Positions 46,301 through 57,560 of a stretch of DNA of 64,000 bases are shown here, one piece after another. Made by a program: the position numbers and the translations under genes. The notes under the pieces were generated by a model. It was not told the origin of the DNA. It saw only the letters and a list, made by a program, of their open reading frames with translations, and ran no database searches. The stretch is from the NCBI GenBank assembly GCA_009760855.2, contig WPIO01000009.1, forward strand, positions 5,290,501-5,354,500, given 5' to 3'. Numbering within the stretch: the first letter of the stretch is position 1; every line of letters starts with the position of its first letter. The stretch comes from Cristatella mucedo. Taxonomy: Eukaryota > Bryozoa > Phylactolaemata > Cristatellidae.

Positions 46301-49300
46301 AGCAACTGTTAATAGTCGGATGAGGTTAGAGCTTCTTCATTAAACTACAAAGCAGCAGGTGTTGAACACTTTTTACGAACACAAGTTGGCAAGGGGACAG
46401 AAAGTTTTACTTTATAAGAGCCCAATGGCAACCAAATTGCCAAGCCAGCTGGTGGCCAAACACAACCAAGCATGCCCCTTGAACCTGTGGCTATGATTAG
46501 CCAGCCTGATCACGGTTCAGTGGTCCCCTCGTGAGCATACTTCGAAGTCAGAGTTTCGCTAGGCCTGAGCCTCATGCCCACCACCGGGTCTGCATGGTCC
46601 CCTCCCACGGCAGTGGGCACTGCTGTCTGTCCATAGATGCCCACACCCTACTGATCTGTTTTGTGATCTGCCCTGTCGAGCAGCACCAAATGAAGGAACC
46701 AGATGGGGTAGAATGAGGCAGCTTTCGACCAGGTGCCAGGCTACAGATGAGTCAAGGAGGGAACTGGGCCACGGGTGGCCATATTAGCTGGGGTCAGCAT
46801 TAACCGATGATGCACAGCTGCAGGTAACAAGGCTGTAATGCCTTTAGAATGACCAAGGGTAGCTGAACTCCAAGGGTTGCTAGAGTTGCTGGTCGGTCTT
46901 CCAGCCTCAGCTAATGTGCAACTACAGCAGACTGTCTGCACCTGCTGTGCCAGCACAGCAACCACGAGTGGAGAGAGGCAACATAAGCTACCACAATTGA
47001 ACTACACAGACAGGTTGGCAGTTGGCGAAGGTGCCATTCCTCTATAAGCAGTCAGAATGCTGGCAGCTTGGTGACTGATACAGATAACATGTACTGCAAC
47101 GAGCAGGTCAAGTGTGGGCAAGCAAAACGAGAGAAGTCATGCCCGGTGGCTAGATATTGAGACACTGCCGAAGCCTCCCAGGATTGCACAACAATGCTGG
47201 CCTGCCGGCAATGTGCAATCAAGTGCTTACAGCTGGTGCAAAACTCTGCAGCTAGGCTTGTCTGTCGTGAGCGTTGCTGTTGCCACATCTCACCACGTCT
47301 GGCCGTCCTGCACTGGCTCCCAGTCAAGCAACTCATCGACTTCAAGGTTTTGTCACTCACTTTTAGATCCCTTCATTCTTTGGCTCCAGCCTATCTATCA
47401 GATCTACTGCCCCACCAGGCCAAGCCAAGAGAGCTTGACCTTTTTCTAGGCACTTTATACTTGCTGCAAAGGAAGCTCAATCGAACGGTTAGTGGTACCA
47501 TGCTCAATGACAACAAGCAAACATGATTAGACGTGACATGTACAGGGTCAGCATGCATGAGCAAACATAGGACGAATTACCAAGACCCACCAAATGCTGT
47601 AATAAACAGGTGCGTTTTAAGCTTCTTATCAAATATCATCACGTGTGGGGACGTTGTAACTTGCATCGAAAGTTGAGTTCAAGCTTTGGAAGCATACAAA
47701 CTAAAGAAGCAGTCTCAAAAAGATTTTAGGTTCGTAAGAGGTCGAAAGTTAGTTCCAGGCGTTGGGAGCATACAAACTGAAGACACAGTCTCCAAAGGAT
47801 TTGAGGTTCACTAGAGGTATAGGTAAACGATTAGATTCCGAAAAGTGAGTGGTAGGATGCTTAGCCTGGGGGAGTAGATCTGATTGGTAGTCTGAAGCCA
47901 AAGAATATAGGGAGCTAAAAGTGAGTGACAGAACCTTGAAGTCGATGCTTCGCTTATATGGGAGCCAGTGCAGGTCGGCGAGAGGTGGAGTGATTTGGCA
48001 ACTGTGACACTCATGACCGATGAGCATAGCTGCAGAGTTTTGCACCAACTGTAAGCGCCTGATTGCAGAGGCCAGTAGACAAGCAAGCTATGAGTTACAG
48101 AAGTCGAGACACGATGCCATAAATGCACGGATCAATTTAGATTTAGTATCCCTGCCAAAGCAAGCCCAAATTCTAGCAATGTTATGTAGCTGAAAGTGAG
48201 GAGACTTGACTGGAGCTGATGTGTCGTCTAATGAAAGGTCACTTTGAAACAAGACACCTAGATTTCGTGCAGATTGAACAGGACATATGCTGGCAGAGCC
48301 GATTGTGAGCGCTAACCTTTCCGATTTCTGAATCACACTAGATTTGCCCATAACTAGTAAGTTGGTTTTACAATCATTCAAATTAAGAAAGTTTGCTGCC
48401 ATCCATATGCGGATGTCATTAATGCACGCAGCAAGGGAGTTAAGAGAATACGACGTGCTGGAGGGCTGTGAGGGATCAAAGTAAAGGTACAACTGAGTGT
48501 CATCTGCATATAATTAAAAAGCCTAGATTGTGCCTGGCAATCACATCACCAAGAGGGAGAGTATTAACCTCGAAAAGACCGAGCTTAGAGCCCTGAGGTA
48601 CCCCACACTTCAGAGGTTCCTCGGATGATCTTTGTCCATTCACATCCATACTTGGAAGTCTCCCACTGAAGTAGAACCTGAACCATTGCAGTGCAGAGTC
48701 AGTGATGCCCAGGCTAGATGAAAGGCGTTCAAGGACTTGGTGATCAACAGTATTAAAAGCTGCAGAAAGATCAAGCAAAACAAGCAGATACTCTACTTAT
48801 GTCTAAATATTAAAGTAGGGCATTATACACCCTAAGCAATACCAACTGTGTGGAGTGATTAGCTCTAAAACCAGACTGGAACTTACTGCCAAGGGTTGAA
48901 GTTTCAATACACGAGTTCAGCTGGTCTGCCACGACTCGTTCCAGTGTCTTTGATAGGAATGGTAAAAAGGAAGACCGGATGGAGGTTGCTCAAGTTCTCT
49001 TGGTCTAGTGTTGCTTTCTTGAGTAGTGACCTGACTAGAACCTTTTTAAAAGGTGCTGGGACATGACCTGAGGCTCATGACATATTTATAATGTAAGTTA
49101 TGCATGGTAGCAGCAGATCTATGCATCGTAGAACAAGGACAGTAGTAATAAGGTCTAGAGGACTAGTTGACTGCTTTGATTGGGATATGGCCTTCAAGAC
49201 AAATTACAAGTGGCCTCCTTATACGTAGACATTGAGGTGCTCCATGGAACTGAGGGACAAGATTCCAGGGGACTGCTGCCACCCTATGGACAGACTACCT

Positions 49301-52300
49301 GATCTTGTCTTTCTTGTTAACAAAGAAGCTGCAGAAGCGATAAGTTAGATCTTCACGAGAATCACAAAACGAGGAGCTACTTTTAAGAGAGGCTAAGTGT
49401 AAATGGAAAACAGCAAAGGACTCACTATAGACCCTTGGGGAACTCCACGTGTGACTGGTAACAAAGTAACATCCCCTCTGGACTCTGCAGCCACCAAAGC
49501 CGGCCAAAGAACAACTAGCATAACTTCTCATTGTTGTCCCATCAACTCACATCTTCGGCTATGACACGGCAGTAACCAGTATAAGAACTACAACCGTCAA
49601 TAGCAAATGAGCAAAGCTGCCCGAAAGTCAAGCTTCACTGAGCAGATTATTTGAAAGACTAAATTAGATCATAGCATCAACCCTATATGTGTAGCTGCAA
49701 CTGACGTGGCGACAGGGAGTAGGCTGCTCTACTGTGGCCCAATGAGCCCAAGGGAGTCCTCATCAGTACTACCATAAAGATAATGTGATAGGCTCTTGAT
49801 GTGGGAGCTATCGGATTATAACGGTAATGAAATCGCCAACATAAATGCCCCAATAAAACGGCTATACCAGCTGCTGCTTGATGGTTGGGCATGACTGAAC
49901 TCGGCCCACTGAACTACCAGAATACCAATGCATACATCGCTCATAGCTCAACTGATCAAGCAGCCGTAGCCTGCTTTGCTGCCACCTAAAGATGCTGAAA
50001 TTTCCATGAATCTCAGTTCCTTGACCATCCTTGCGACTCAGCTATCAGCTTCTCAATTGCTGTTGTTTCAGATAAAGGCTGCCGGCAACCGGGCGTCTAC
50101 CGAAGCTACTTAGGCTTGCCCTGGCCTTGCCCATAGGTAAGGTGCTTGCTTTCAATGACCAAGGTCTTGGCCTCGAGCCCTTCAGTGTGTGTGTGTGTGT
50201 GCGGGAAGCCTTCGTTGACACTGCCAGCACCATAATCTGGTTCCTAGTTGCTTGGATAGGCAGAAAATAGCAGATGAAAGCCCCCTCTCTTGAGTACAGT
50301 GCAGCACTTACTAATCAAACAGCTTCCAATGGACCTCGACATAGATAGTGGCACAAGGCTGCATGCTAATGAGTCAGGTGATGCCATCACAAGCACCCAA
50401 GCACTGGCATGCTTATCACGGTCGGGCAATGTTTTTGCTGCTACAGGATTGGCAAAATTTCGTCAACTGAGAAGAATGCTGACTAATGGCATCCAAAGTT
50501 AGTGTCACGGCTATAGATCAAAAGGCCCATGAATAGCCATGACACCAGATAACACTAGGCAAATAGCCAATTTGTGGTACAGACTGGCCAGCTTACATAT
50601 CCACATCAAAAGATACGCTCATAAGACAGAAACATCATAAACTAAAACAATCACAGATCAGAGGAGTCGTAGTAACTGCTGGCTAAAGGAAAACGACTAC
50701 ACATGATTATAAAGTCAACAAATAATAATAATAATAGTATTATTACATTTGATATAGCGCCCTCAGAAAACTCAATCTCTTTCCAGGCACTTTACATTTA
50801 CTGCAAAGGAAGCACTATCAAATGGTTAGTAGTAGCATGCTTAATAAACAAGAATAATATGGTTAGGGATGACATGCACAGGGTCGGCATGCAAGTGTGG
50901 TTAGTGGCAGCATGCACAGTGTCAGCAGGCATAAGCACACACAAGACGAATCGCAGAGACCCACTAAATGCTGTCATAAATAGGTGTTTTTAGCTTCATT
51001 TTAAATATGGTCAAATCAGAAGATGTCGTGACACAAGTCGGAAATGAGTTCCAGGCTTTGGGAGCACACGAACTAAAGGCACGGTCTCCAAAGGGTTTGA
51101 GGCTTGTACAAGGTATAGGTAAAAGATCAGATTCCGAAAGCAGGTGGTGGGATGTTTGGCTTGTCGGGGAATAGATCTGATAGGTAGGCTGGAGCCACAG
51201 AATGAAGGGACCTAAAAGTGAGCAACAAAATCTATAAGTTGATGCATTGCTTGAATGGGAGCCAGTGCAGGTAGGCGAGAAGTGGTGAGATGTGGCAACA
51301 GCAACACTCACGACAGACAAGCCTAGCTGCAGAGCTTTGCACCAGCTGTAAGCACCTGAGTGCACAGGCCGGTCGACCAGCAAGCAGTGAGTGACAGAAG
51401 TCGAGATGGGATGTCCCAAATGCATGGACTAACTTAGATATGGTATCCCTGTCTAAACAAGCCTGAATTTTAGCAGTGTCGTGTAGCTGAAAGTAGGCAG
51501 ACTTGACTGCGAAGCTGATGTGGTCGTCAAATGAAAAGTCACTTTCGAACATGACAACTACATTTCGTGCAGATTCAACAGAAGATATGCTGGCAGAGCC
51601 GGTCGTGAGTGTTAATCTTTCCAATTTCTGAATCACACTTGGTTCGCCCATAAGCAGTAAGTTGGTTTTATCATCATCTAATTAAGAAAGTTTGCTGCCA
51701 TCCATATGCACATGAAATTAATACATGCAGCAAGGGAGGACACCAACAAAACAAAAAAGAAGCAACAAGACGGTCACGGGCAACTTGGTTTAAAGATTGG
51801 TGAAAAGTTAGAAAAATAATTCATATAACTAAGCAAAGATTAAGGCTAAATGTCTTAATTCCCCAACGTGCAAGGATGTTTTGCTCCGATTATGCCATCA
51901 TATAGGCATGGGTATGTCGAGCAGTCGAAAATGCAGTCCAGTGTAAGCAGTAAGCTGCATCTTAACGGCAAGCAGCAAGATAGTAGATACAGATAAAAAG
52001 CCAAAAGCAAAAGTGAAAGCATCGATCTGGTAACTTGTCCATCGAAAGCAAGCACTGAGACTACACCAATGACACAGACAGTAGTAAATATGGCGACTGC
52101 AAGCTAGTAAGTATAAGATCGGCCCATTCAACAGCCTCACTTATATGCCTGCAGAAAAGCCTAAGAAAAGCCACTATCAACCAGTTCACAGTAGACAAAA
52201 AAGGATTGCCTGCTACGGGACTCGAACCAATGCAAATGAAATATATATTATACATAGTTTACTAACTGGGACGTTAAGTGCAAGCATCTCACCCCTGGGC

Positions 52301-52550
52301 TAAGACCGAGATAAGTAAGTTAGGAATAACACGTTCAGATGTGGTTAACCGACAGTCGTGACAAGCCAGCTGTCTACATAATCAGCAACTCGGTTTACAC
52401 GAGACATTCAACATGATGGCGCAGCTAGGATGCCATGTCTAGCACGAAGCAGTGTGCTACTTATGATAAACCTTCAACAGAGAGCAGCAAGGACACCCCC
52501 ACCTGGTTACTTACCATGTCATACACGTTCACCGTAACGGGACACGCCAT
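40058..52550 (-). CDS. DESI2: DESI2-type PPPDE deubiquitinase/deSUMOylase, complete, five coding exons
   Basis: Family role: papain-like cysteine isopeptidase of the PPPDE fold that removes ubiquitin or SUMO from substrates in the cytosol. Seen: exons 52550-52515, 46037-45965, 44535-44442, 42818-42677 and 40336-40058 all have GT/AG borders. Phases are 0, 1, 2, 0 and give a 207-residue protein; human DESI2 is about 194. The start [12 protein letters not shown] is in good context (CCAAAATGG). The catalytic His is residue 28 in GVYHTGV (codon 45992-45990) and the catalytic Cys is residue 106 in RKNCNHF (codon 42706-42704). [20 protein letters not shown] and LPKEWLRP are DESI2-specific blocks. 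The tail from about residue 155 is rich in Ala, Gly and Gln and is likely disordered. Intron 1 is 6.5 kb and full of LINE copies. No coding damage is seen. Confidence 0.95.
40945..42185 (+). mobile_element. LINE A copy (RT from before YADD to ATT tail), best preserved
   Basis: An open frame of 242 codons (41189-41917) covers [10 protein letters not shown]...[77 protein letters not shown] and [20 protein letters not shown]. Upstream the RT box YADD (41085-41096) is present but a TGA follows at about 41113. The 3' UTR, signature AATGTAAAGCGCCTAGAAAG and (ATT)n end the copy at 42178. This defines the LINE A consensus. It lies in DESI2 intron 4, antisense to the gene. Confidence 0.92.
42190..42640. 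other. DESI2 intron sequence, no feature
   Basis: Between the LINE A tail and DESI2 exon 4. No conserved structure recognised. Confidence 0.5.
42677..42818 (-). CDS. DESI2: DESI2 exon 4 (catalytic Cys)
   Basis: 142 nt between acceptor ACGTTTAG and donor AAG|GTTGGT. It encodes GTTDFTE, an amphipathic helix, [20 protein letters not shown] and the nucleophile Cys 106. The intron before the exon is short (1.6 kb). Confidence 0.94.
43395..44070 (-). pseudogene. Tc1-like transposase relic in DESI2 intron
   Basis: Read on the minus strand, [20 protein letters not shown] (about 44015-43955) matches the Tc1 TVRRRLxxxGLxARR pattern. Near 43490-43440, QSVDLLG and NLIECLW in adjacent frames match the DLNPIExLW motif holding the third catalytic residue. 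The part between is highly degraded. Its frame and motifs differ from the relic at 36537. Confidence 0.55.
44442..44535 (-). CDS. DESI2: DESI2 exon 3 (YAYGGH segment)
   Basis: 94 nt between acceptor GGTTTTGCAG and donor CAA|GTGAGC. It encodes the E-YAYGGH block, a PGVFEIEPG stretch and TLGVQFKFK, collinear with vertebrate DESI2. Confidence 0.93.
45257..45330. repeat. Perfect inverted repeat, 34-bp arms
   Basis: Arms 45257-45290 and 45297-45330 are exact reverse complements around TTTGCA. The right arm runs into a LINE A 3' end, so the fold-back sits at the LINE's 5' truncation point. Confidence 0.97.
45318..45455 (+). mobile_element. LINE A 3' end
   Basis: CCTAAACATGTTATGCTTGT, then CAGCAAATGTAAAGTGGCTA and (ATT)n. 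Only 130 bp are kept. Confidence 0.85.
45965..46037 (-). CDS. DESI2: DESI2 exon 2 (catalytic His)
   Basis: 73 nt between acceptor TTTATAG and donor G|GTGAGT. It encodes [20 protein letters not shown] followed by VYGV and the first base of a Glu codon. His 28 in the VYHTG motif is the catalytic histidine of the PPPDE dyad. Confidence 0.93.
46100..47040. other. DESI2 intron 1 sequence, no gene
   Basis: No conserved exon or repeat recognised. Short open frames have no domain. Confidence 0.5.
47205..47432 (+). mobile_element. LINE A internal fragment
   Basis: Frame reading [40 protein letters not shown] and [19 protein letters not shown]. It stops abruptly at 47432 where an opposite-strand LINE A terminus begins, forming a head-to-head or inverted junction. 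Confidence 0.87.
47433..49200 (-). mobile_element. LINE A copy, longest 5' extent, in DESI2 intron 1
   Basis: The minus strand encodes [85 protein letters not shown] and APNAWN. It starts upstream of the RT at about 49200. The 3' end (47433-47520) has the CTTTTTCTAGGCACTTTATA signature complement but no AAT run. Frameshifts are frequent, and 47700-47800 is partly duplicated. Confidence 0.88.
49200..50110. other. DESI2 intron 1 sequence, no gene
   Basis: No recognised exon or repeat. An antisense frame at 49295-49531 contains [20 protein letters not shown], which I do not recognise. Confidence 0.45.
50115..50200 (+). mobile_element. tRNA-derived SINE, 5' part
   Basis: TAGGTAAGGTGCTTGCTTTC (A-box region), CAAGGTCTTGGCCTCGAGCC (diverged B-box), then a short (GT)n. 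Confidence 0.65.
50715..51735 (-). mobile_element. LINE A copy in DESI2 intron 1
   Basis: (AAT)n at 50720, signature complement, then minus-strand coding for [73 protein letters not shown] and [20 protein letters not shown]. 5' truncated near 51735. Confidence 0.9.
52185..52320 (-). mobile_element. SINE-like tRNA-derived repeat
   Basis: Complement B-box GGGACTCGAACCA near 52218 and A-box complement AAGCATCTCACCCCTGGGCT near 52285, with an ATATATATTATA insertion between. Lies in intron 1, about 200 bp after DESI2 exon 1. Confidence 0.65.
52515..52550 (-). CDS. DESI2: DESI2 exon 1 (start)
   Basis: Twelve codons, [12 protein letters not shown], ending in a consensus donor ATG|GTAAGT. The first beta strand of the PPPDE fold (VxVNVYDM) is characteristic. 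The ATG follows CCAAA, with G at +4, a favourable start context. The exon is far too short for ORF detection. Confidence 0.9.
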
Positions 52551-52904
52551 TTTGGCTTTAGTGTGGCGAAAGCAGCAGGTGCACAAAAAACAACTAAAAG
52601 CTATTCCTAAACTGATTTCATATCGGTATCACCACGGCCAGTTGACTGTGGTTGGTTTGTGAGCCTGCGACGTCTGAATAAAACCAGTCAGCAACACCGT
52701 ACCTGCAAATAAAGCGGTACGAAAATACCTTTCAAAGCATGCCAAAAACTCATCTTCGTCTCAAATTACCAATCGTCCTGGACAGTGATACATTCTAGAC
52801 ACAGACGGTGACATAATAAGGACAGGACAATTTCGAAGCTGGCTACGTTTTCTAGCAGCTCAATGGCCATTGCACATACCGAAGACACGGGTAGCCTTTG
52901 ACGA

Positions 52905-53246
<342 letters not shown>

Positions 53247-53249
53247 CAG

Positions 53250-54810
53250 CCATGAATTATCATTTTTACTCTCCAACGACAGAGCGTAAAGTTGCCGTCG
53301 GCGGTGTTCACTGTCTGAGGACTGTTCAACTGAGGACACAGCTGGTCGTTCATTGCACGTGATTTAAGACACGGCTAGTCGCTCAAACACTACAAGAAGT
53401 ACAACTTTGCTGACACTTGCCTGGTCAGCTTATTTTTTGCAGGTCTGCTATACTATTGCTTCCGGACCGTGGTTGGCAAGGTCACGACAACAGGGGGGGT
53501 TCACGCAAAGAATATGGCAGCTTCTACGTAAGCGAGACGCTAGGGCCATGCCAAAACTAACGGCAAAACGGCAGGGAATGGTGATAAGTCGAGAAGAACA
53601 AGATTCTAAATATAAAGCCCGAAAAATGTAGACTAGCTGGATGCAGAATGGCGCGTCAGCTCCGGGCTGGGGGCAGTACTAGTCACTAGGGGTTTGGATG
53701 ACTAACTTGCGAAAAGAAAGGTGGCCTCGCACGACGTCCGGAGCAGTACGATTAGGTCGGCAAGTCAAGCAGCGGCAGAAAACTCACTCGACACTACACG
53801 CACTACAGCGCATCACCATCATTTTCACCAAGTTCACTTACCACGACGCATCCGTGGCTAACCCCTTACGATAGCTACTCCAAAGGTCACAGTGAGGTTA
53901 ATGGCTGTTATCAGCCTAAAGGAAGTACCCCTGATTTAGCTGTTTAGAGAGCCGCTGGTCATTAAAGTTTATTTAATTTATCAGCAATATGAATTCCTTA
54001 AAATAATATTATATAGACATTACACCAAAAAAACAAGTGCACTCACCTGCAGCAGTGAATTGCATGGGTCCCGCCCCTTTTCTGCACTTGCTCGACCTGC
54101 TTAGTTCGCGGTCGCGGCCACCTGAAATTGTGCCTCCCCTAATATCTCCCCGATGCCCATTACCATATTCGATTACAGCTGATTTTAATTTTTTTCTTTT
54201 TACACAGCTGTCTCGACATTTGCCAGCGGTACTGCAACCACTATGTAACCCAGCTCGTCAGAGGCATGCGATAGTGAAAAAGCAGCCCCTGCAGCCGGCT
54301 AGTTCTGTTCTCAACTAACAAGCCGGCTTGTATTACTTGTATAACCGACAGCCTGGCTTTCACTGCTCGAGTGGGTTTATCCAAGGCCATCTGCAGTGGC
54401 ACTGAGTGTTGAAAATTAAAACTGCAAATGCTCAAAGACTGTGCTCGTCAGGCAACAAACTGAAGCAGATGGCAGACCGAAACGAGCCTGTCTACAGATG
54501 CCGACAGACTGCGACGAGATGATTTAGTGATATCGATTAGGAAAAGTCAGTTCAATCGTGAGGATTAATCCCATTTCAAGTCGATGCGATGTACCACAAC
54601 GATGTTGGTAATGTGAAGAGAATGGTGCTGTTTCATTGCAATACTGACTCCATCTCAAATCAGGAATCCGAAAGACGTCCGAATCTCAAAAGCTCAGATG
54701 ACACTGTCCAATAAGCTGGGGCACAAAACTAACTGCCTGTGTAGCTGTAAGTTCCCTAGTGTTTGAGTTTGAATACGACTTTTATGCGTGTGGGTACCAT
54801 CTGCCTACTT
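53250..54810. other. Spacer upstream of DESI2, no gene recognised
   Basis: Open frames such as 53407-53631 (+) have no recognised domain. No clear core promoter element could be fixed. Confidence 0.45.
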
Positions 54811-54814
54811 TCAG

Positions 54815-55450
54815 ATAATATTAATAATAAAGATGATAATAAAAATACATTTGCAATATTGCAAACCCTCGGAGAACTCAATCTCTTTCTAGGCACTTTG
54901 CACTTACCTGCAAAGCAAGCATGATCGAATGGCTTGTGGTGGCATGCTCAATGACGACAACCAAGACATGGTTAGAGGTGACATGAACAGTGTCAGTATG
55001 CAAGTGTGGTTAGAGGCAGCATGCACTGTGCCTGCAGTCATAAGGACATAAAGGACGAATCAAATAGACCCACTGAATGCTATGATAAGTAGCTGCGTTT
55101 TAAGCTTCTTTTTAAATGTGGTCAAGTCAGGGGATGTCATGATGCCAGTCGGAAGTGAGTACAAACTAAAGGCACGGTCTCCAAAGGATTTGAGGTTCGT
55201 AATTGGAATAGGTAAAATATTCGATTCCGAAAAGCGGGTAGGTAAAACAAGTTCTGAAAAGTGGTTAGCGCGATGCTCAGCCTGGTCGTGGAGAAGATCT
55301 GATGGGTAGGCTGGAGCCAAAGAATGAAGGGATCTAACAGTGAGTGACAGTACCTTGAAATCGATGACGACAGACAAGCTTAGCTACACAGTTTTGCACC
55401 AGCTGTAAACACCTGATTGCACAGGCTGGTAGACCAGCAAGCAGTAATTA
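54815..55450 (-). mobile_element. LINE A 3' fragment
   Basis: AAT-rich tail, CTTTCTAGGCACTTTGCAC, 3' UTR, then minus-strand coding for [39 protein letters not shown] and a broken APKAWN region with a small internal duplication. Confidence 0.85.
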
Positions 55451-55784
55451 GTAACCTGCCAAGCACGTGGAATCGCCTAGATATCGATGCGGCATCCAAG
55501 CTCGTACTTTGGGACGTTCCTTCTGGACTTCTATAAGCCATGACTTGCAGGTCTTCTTGCCCCCGTGCAATTTAACGTTGGTGTACAGGCTATGCATTCT
55601 GACTTGCATGCTTAGAACATCAAAATTTTTCCTCGCCATGCCACTTTATTTATTGATCTCCACTGACTCCTTAGTAAGCCAAATTTTAAAAAGTAAAAAG
55701 AGTAAAATTTGGCTGACTCGTATGCTCGATTTAGCATATATAGTTGTAGTAAGATCTTTGCACCGCCTACTACCTGCTTGCACC

Positions 55785-55875
55785 ATGTAATAGAAGATTG
55801 TCTGCTGCAGGTCTTGAACTCGCTACATCGGCGTTAAAGGCTAGCTCCTTGACCCAGGCTAAGACTAAAGCTTTG
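55785..55875 (-). mobile_element. SINE-like tRNA-derived fragment
   Basis: GTCTGCTGCAGGTCTTGAAC then CCTTGACCCAGGCTAAGAC, similar to the repeat at 52185. Confidence 0.5.
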
Positions 55876-55879
55876 ACCT

Positions 55880-56175
55880 GGAGTTTTTGTCACTCACTTC
55901 CAAGTCCGTTCGTTCGCTAGCTGCGGCCCACCTATGCTGAGACACCGATCTATTTTCTGGCATGGTCTCATAGCACGATCCTCTCTCCTGATTCTGATCA
56001 TTTGATTGTGCCTTTGCTGAACCTCAACTTTTTCTGAGCGAGGCCTTAATTTTCAATGCTCCCAATTCCTGGTGCTCATTGCCGATAGACATCACGACAC
56101 ACTTGGACTTCAGGAAATTTAAAAAGAGAACTTGACGACCATTTATTTCTCACTGCCTTCATTCGAGCCCTAAGA
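55880..56175 (+). mobile_element. Highly decayed LINE C-terminal relic
   Basis: Order of motifs as in LINE A (TTTTTGTCACTCACTTCCAA, a GGCCC...CTATCT-like stretch, AATGCTCCCAATTCCTGG, AATTTAAAAAGAGAACTTGA) but diverged and frame-broken. Confidence 0.5.
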
Positions 56176-56299
56176 AGTTCCTTTACTTTCTTCTAAGGGC
56201 TGAAATAGAGTAGAATATTGCTAATAAATTCACGTACTTATTTTCCAGCATTCAAAAATGCCCAGACAGATATTTAGGCCTTTTAGAGTGCTATGCAAG

Positions 56300-57300
56300 T
56301 GTTTCCTGGAACTCCATCCCGACCTGCATCAGAACATCCCCTGACCTGACCACATTTAAAAGAAACTTAAAAACATACCTATTTAGGACAGCATTTAGTG
56401 AGTCCTTGTGATTCGTCCTCGATGTGCTTATGCGTGCTGACACTGTTCATGCTGCCACTAACCACATTTGCATGCTGACCCAGTGCATGTAACCCCTAAC
56501 CATGTTGTTTTTCAAGCATGATTTTACTTACTATTCTATTGCGTATCACTTTGCAGCAAATGTAAAGCGCCTAGAAAGAGATTAAGTTCTCTGAGGGCGC
56601 TTTATCAAGTGCAATATTATTATTATTATTATTATTGTTGTTTCTGGCCTACCGGCATGCGCAATCAGGCCCTTACAGCTGGTGCAAAACTCTGCAGCTA
56701 GGCTTGTCTGTCGAGCGCGTTGCAGTTGCCAAAGCACATCACTTCTTGCCGACCTGCACTGGCTACCAGTCAGGCAATGGATGGAATTCAAGGTTTTATC
56801 ACTCACTTTCAGATCCCTTCATTCTTTGGCTCCAGTCTATCTATCAGATCTACTCACCAACCAGGCCAAGCACCTGAAGACCCACTGTCGGAATCTAACT
56901 GTCTATCTATACCTCATACAAATCTTAAATCCTTTGGAGACCGTGCATTTAGTTCATATGCTCCCGAAGACTGGAACTCACTCCCGACTTTCGTCACGAT
57001 ATCCTCTGACTTGATCTCATCAAAAAAGAACTCAAAAACATACCTATTTAGGACAGCATTTAGTGGGTCTCTGTGATTCGCCCTTTATATGCTCACGCCT
57101 GCTGACACTGTTGCAAGCTGCCACTAACCACACTTGCATACTGACCCTGTGTAGGACACCCCTAACCATGTTATTCATGTTGTTTATCAAGCATGATATC
57201 ACTCTCCATTCGATCGTGTTTCGTTTGCAGCAAATGTAAAGCGTCTAGAAAGAGATTGAGTTCTCTGACGGCACTTTATAAAAGAATATTATTATGGATA
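56300..57300 (+). mobile_element. Two LINE A 3' fragments in tandem
   Basis: The first (56300-56635) ends in signature and (ATT)n. The second starts at once at 56636 (GTTTCTGGCCTACCGGCATG) and runs through [40 protein letters not shown] and the 3' UTR to ATTATTATG at 57295. The second looks inserted into, or recombined at, the ATT tail of the first. Confidence 0.88.
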
Positions 57301-57419
57301 TATCTTGCATAGGCCTGCCAGTATGCCCTTCGAAACTGAAAACCGACTTTTAACTTGAAATTGATTATGAAATGGTTGGCGATAAGAAGGCTTATAAGTA
57401 AGTGATGTTCAATTATGCA

Positions 57420-57560
57420 GTGCATGTTTGGCCCAGTGGTAAAGGTGCTCTCCCCGACCAAGGTTTAGCTGAGGTTGTGGGCTAGAGCCCCATGGCATAT
57501 GTGATACGCACGAATAGATATTTAGTTCTCATAGGGCGCTATACAAATTAATTATGTTAA
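57420..57560 (+). mobile_element. SINE-like tRNA-derived repeat
   Basis: TGGCCCAGTGGTAAAGGTGC (A-box), GTTGTGGGCTAGAGCCCC (B-box region), then ATATTTAGTTCTCATAGGGC, a tail also glimpsed near 1307. Confidence 0.6.
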
